The notes under the pieces are model-generated. The model saw only the letters and a program-made list of their open reading frames with translations. It was not told the origin of the DNA and did no database searches. From NCBI GenBank assembly GCA_027061705.1, contig JAMOVB010000145.1:1-5913 (forward strand): DNA of 5,913 nt, in the 5' to 3' direction. The position numbers and the translations under genes are program-made. Positions within the stretch are counted from its first letter, which is position 1, and every line of letters begins with the position of its first letter. Source of the DNA: Desulfurococcales archaeon. Lineage in GTDB: Archaea > Thermoproteota > Thermoprotei_A > Sulfolobales > NBVN01. Positions 4,614-5,913 of the stretch are shown here, in pieces.

Positions 4614-5913
4614 GTGGAGGCTTCAGGCAGGCTAAGTGGGCAGAGCCCCTCATATTTGAGCTCGGGTCTGAAGGCAATAGGAAGACGTTTGAGGTGGATT
4701 CCGATGATTACTTTGTTCAAGAAGGTGAGAGGGTTCTCGGGGAGCTAGGTAGTCTAGCAAGGACTGAAGGGCTTGAAATACCTAACCTGAGCGAGCCTGA
4801 GGTCGTCCGCCACTACCTGAGGCTCACGCAGATGTCGTACGGGGTTGATTCCGGCCCCGTTCCTCTGGGTTCCTGTACTATGAAGTACAATCCCAAGGTC
4901 TGCGAGGAGCTAGCACGCGATGATAGAGTAGTGTACGCCCATCCCTACCTAGATGAGGGTGATGTGCAGGGAATTCTTGAGGCGATATATACTCTTCAGG
5001 AGTGGCTGGCTGAGCTGACGGGGATGGATGTCTGCACAATACATCCTCCGGCAGGCGCTGCCGGCGAGCTTGCGGGAGTTCTGATCATACGTAAGTATCT
5101 GGAGGATTCAGGTAAGGGATTCAAGGATGAGATGGTGGTTCCGGAGAGCGCGCATGGGACTAACCCGGCTAGCGCTGTTATGGGCGGCTTCAAGGTCGTC
5201 AGCATACCTGCCGACGAGCGCGGTAACACAGACTTCGATGCCCTTAAGGCCGCGGTCAGTGATAGGACCGCCGGCATAATGCTTACTAATCCGAGCACGT
5301 TGGGATTGTTTGAAGAACGTATAGAGGACATCGCCAACCTAATACACTCTAAGGGCGGCCTACTCTACTATGACGGCGCTAACCTCAACGGCATGCTAGG
5401 GATAGCCAGGCCTGGGGACATGGGCTTCGATATAGTGCATCTAAACCTCCACAAGACCTTCGCCGCTCCACATGGTGGTGGGGGACCCGGAGGTGGTGTG
5501 ATATGTGTGAAGAGCTTCTTAAGTGACTACCTGCCTAAGCCACTAATAAGGAGGAGCGAGGACGGCAGGTACTACCTTGATTATGAAATTAAGCGCAGTA
5601 TTGGGAGGATAACGTGGTTCTACGGTAATATAGTGCCTGCCTTGAAGTCATTAGTATACCTAGCTATGCTAGGCCCTGCCGTTAAGGAAGTTGCGGAGGT
5701 TGCCGTTCTAAACACGAACTACCTGATGAGGAAACTGACGAGGTTACCTGGCGTTAGTTTAGTGTATGGTGAGGGCAGGTGGAGAAAGCATGAGGTGGTA
5801 ATTAGCTTTGAGAAGTTGCTTAAGGAGACAGGGGTGAGTGCTGAGGACGTTGCTAAGGCGCTACTTGATAGGGGCATTCATGCGCCAACAATATACTTCC
5901 CCCTAATAGTTCC
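4610..5913 (+). CDS. gcvPB: Glycine dehydrogenase (decarboxylating) subunit 2, PLP-binding half (3' end beyond the right edge)
   Basis: GcvPB carries the PLP cofactor and pairs with GcvPA to decarboxylate glycine. The frame opens at TTG 4610, which overlaps the gcvPA TGA (TTGA), and stays open for 434 codons to the edge; full-length proteins have about 475-510, so some 40-75 residues are missing. Signatures: GSCTMKYNP (87-95), IHPPAGAAGE (144-153), PESAHGTNPAS (178-188), TNPSTLG (near 227-233), DGAN (255-258, Asp near the PLP ring), and HLNLHKTFAAPHGGGGPGGG with Lys282 as the Schiff-base lysine and the glycine loop after it. All catalytic landmarks are intact. The window ends at APTIYFPLIV, which belongs to the C-terminal domain, so the truncation is only the edge of the window. 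A gene for dihydrolipoamide dehydrogenase or lipoate ligase could follow but is not visible. Assignment is secure; only the TTG start is less than certain. Confidence 0.96.
   Translation, partial: MSGGFRQAKWAEPLIFELGSEGNRKTFEVDSDDYFVQEGERVLGELGSLARTEGLEIPNLSEPEVVRHYLRLTQMSYGVDSGPVPLGSCTMKYNPKVCEELARDDRVVYAHPYLDEGDVQGILEAIYTLQEWLAELTGMDVCTIHPPAGAAGELAGVLIIRKYLEDSGKGFKDEMVVPESAHGTNPASAVMGGFKVVSIPADERGNTDFDALKAAVSDRTAGIMLTNPSTLGLFEERIEDIANLIHSKGGLLYYDGANLNGMLGIARPGDMGFDIVHLNLHKTFAAPHGGGGPGGGVICVKSFLSDYLPKPLIRRSEDGRYYLDYEIKRSIGRITWFYGNIVPALKSLVYLAMLGPAVKEVAEVAVLNTNYLMRKLTRLPGVSLVYGEGRWRKHEVVISFEKLLKETGVSAEDVAKALLDRGIHAPTIYFPLIV

Noticed and set aside
4996..5337. 113-codon minus-strand open frame opposite gcvPB
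   Set aside because: It covers the antisense of the HPPAGAAGE and SAHGTNPAS region and shows no independent signature.
5473..5498. G-rich run that could suggest a G-quadruplex or simple repeat
   Set aside because: It encodes the conserved HGGGGPGGG loop after the PLP lysine of GcvPB, so protein constraint explains it.

Overview
The window most likely comes from a thermophilic archaeon of the Thermoproteota (crenarchaeal) lineage; I cannot name the genus. The reasons are the split glycine decarboxylase (separate GcvPA and GcvPB), an archaeal-type DNA primase large subunit, heavy AGG/AGA arginine codon use, archaeal-looking TATA elements, and frequent GTG or TTG starts (five of the seven genes read here).

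Layout: the core is a divergently arranged glycine cleavage system. Leftward from about 3032 run gcvT (aminomethyltransferase, T-protein) and gcvH (lipoyl carrier, H-protein), separated by 4 bases. Rightward from about 3198 run gcvPA and gcvPB, the two glycine decarboxylase subunits; their stop and start codons overlap, and gcvPB runs off the right edge. The 150-165 base region between the divergent genes holds AT-rich TATA candidates for both directions. It also holds a 9-bp inverted repeat with one arm just upstream of each promoter candidate, which suggests shared control of the two halves of the complex. Further left, also on the minus strand, are two small proteins that I cannot assign (151 and 136 aa) and then the N-terminal third to half of a probable DNA primase large subunit (PriL), cut by the left edge.

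Function: GcvPA/GcvPB decarboxylate glycine using PLP and pass the aminomethyl group to the lipoyl arm of GcvH. GcvT then transfers the one-carbon unit to a tetrahydrofolate or tetrahydropterin carrier and releases ammonia. The fourth component, dihydrolipoamide dehydrogenase (L-protein), is not in the window, nor is a lipoate attachment enzyme. PriL belongs to replication and need not be linked to glycine catabolism. A T-tract after gcvH suggests the gcvTH transcript ends there and a separate unit begins with the small proteins.

I see no mobile element, CRISPR array, tRNA, rRNA or pseudogene. Coding density is very high, and the only substantial non-coding stretch is the divergent promoter region.
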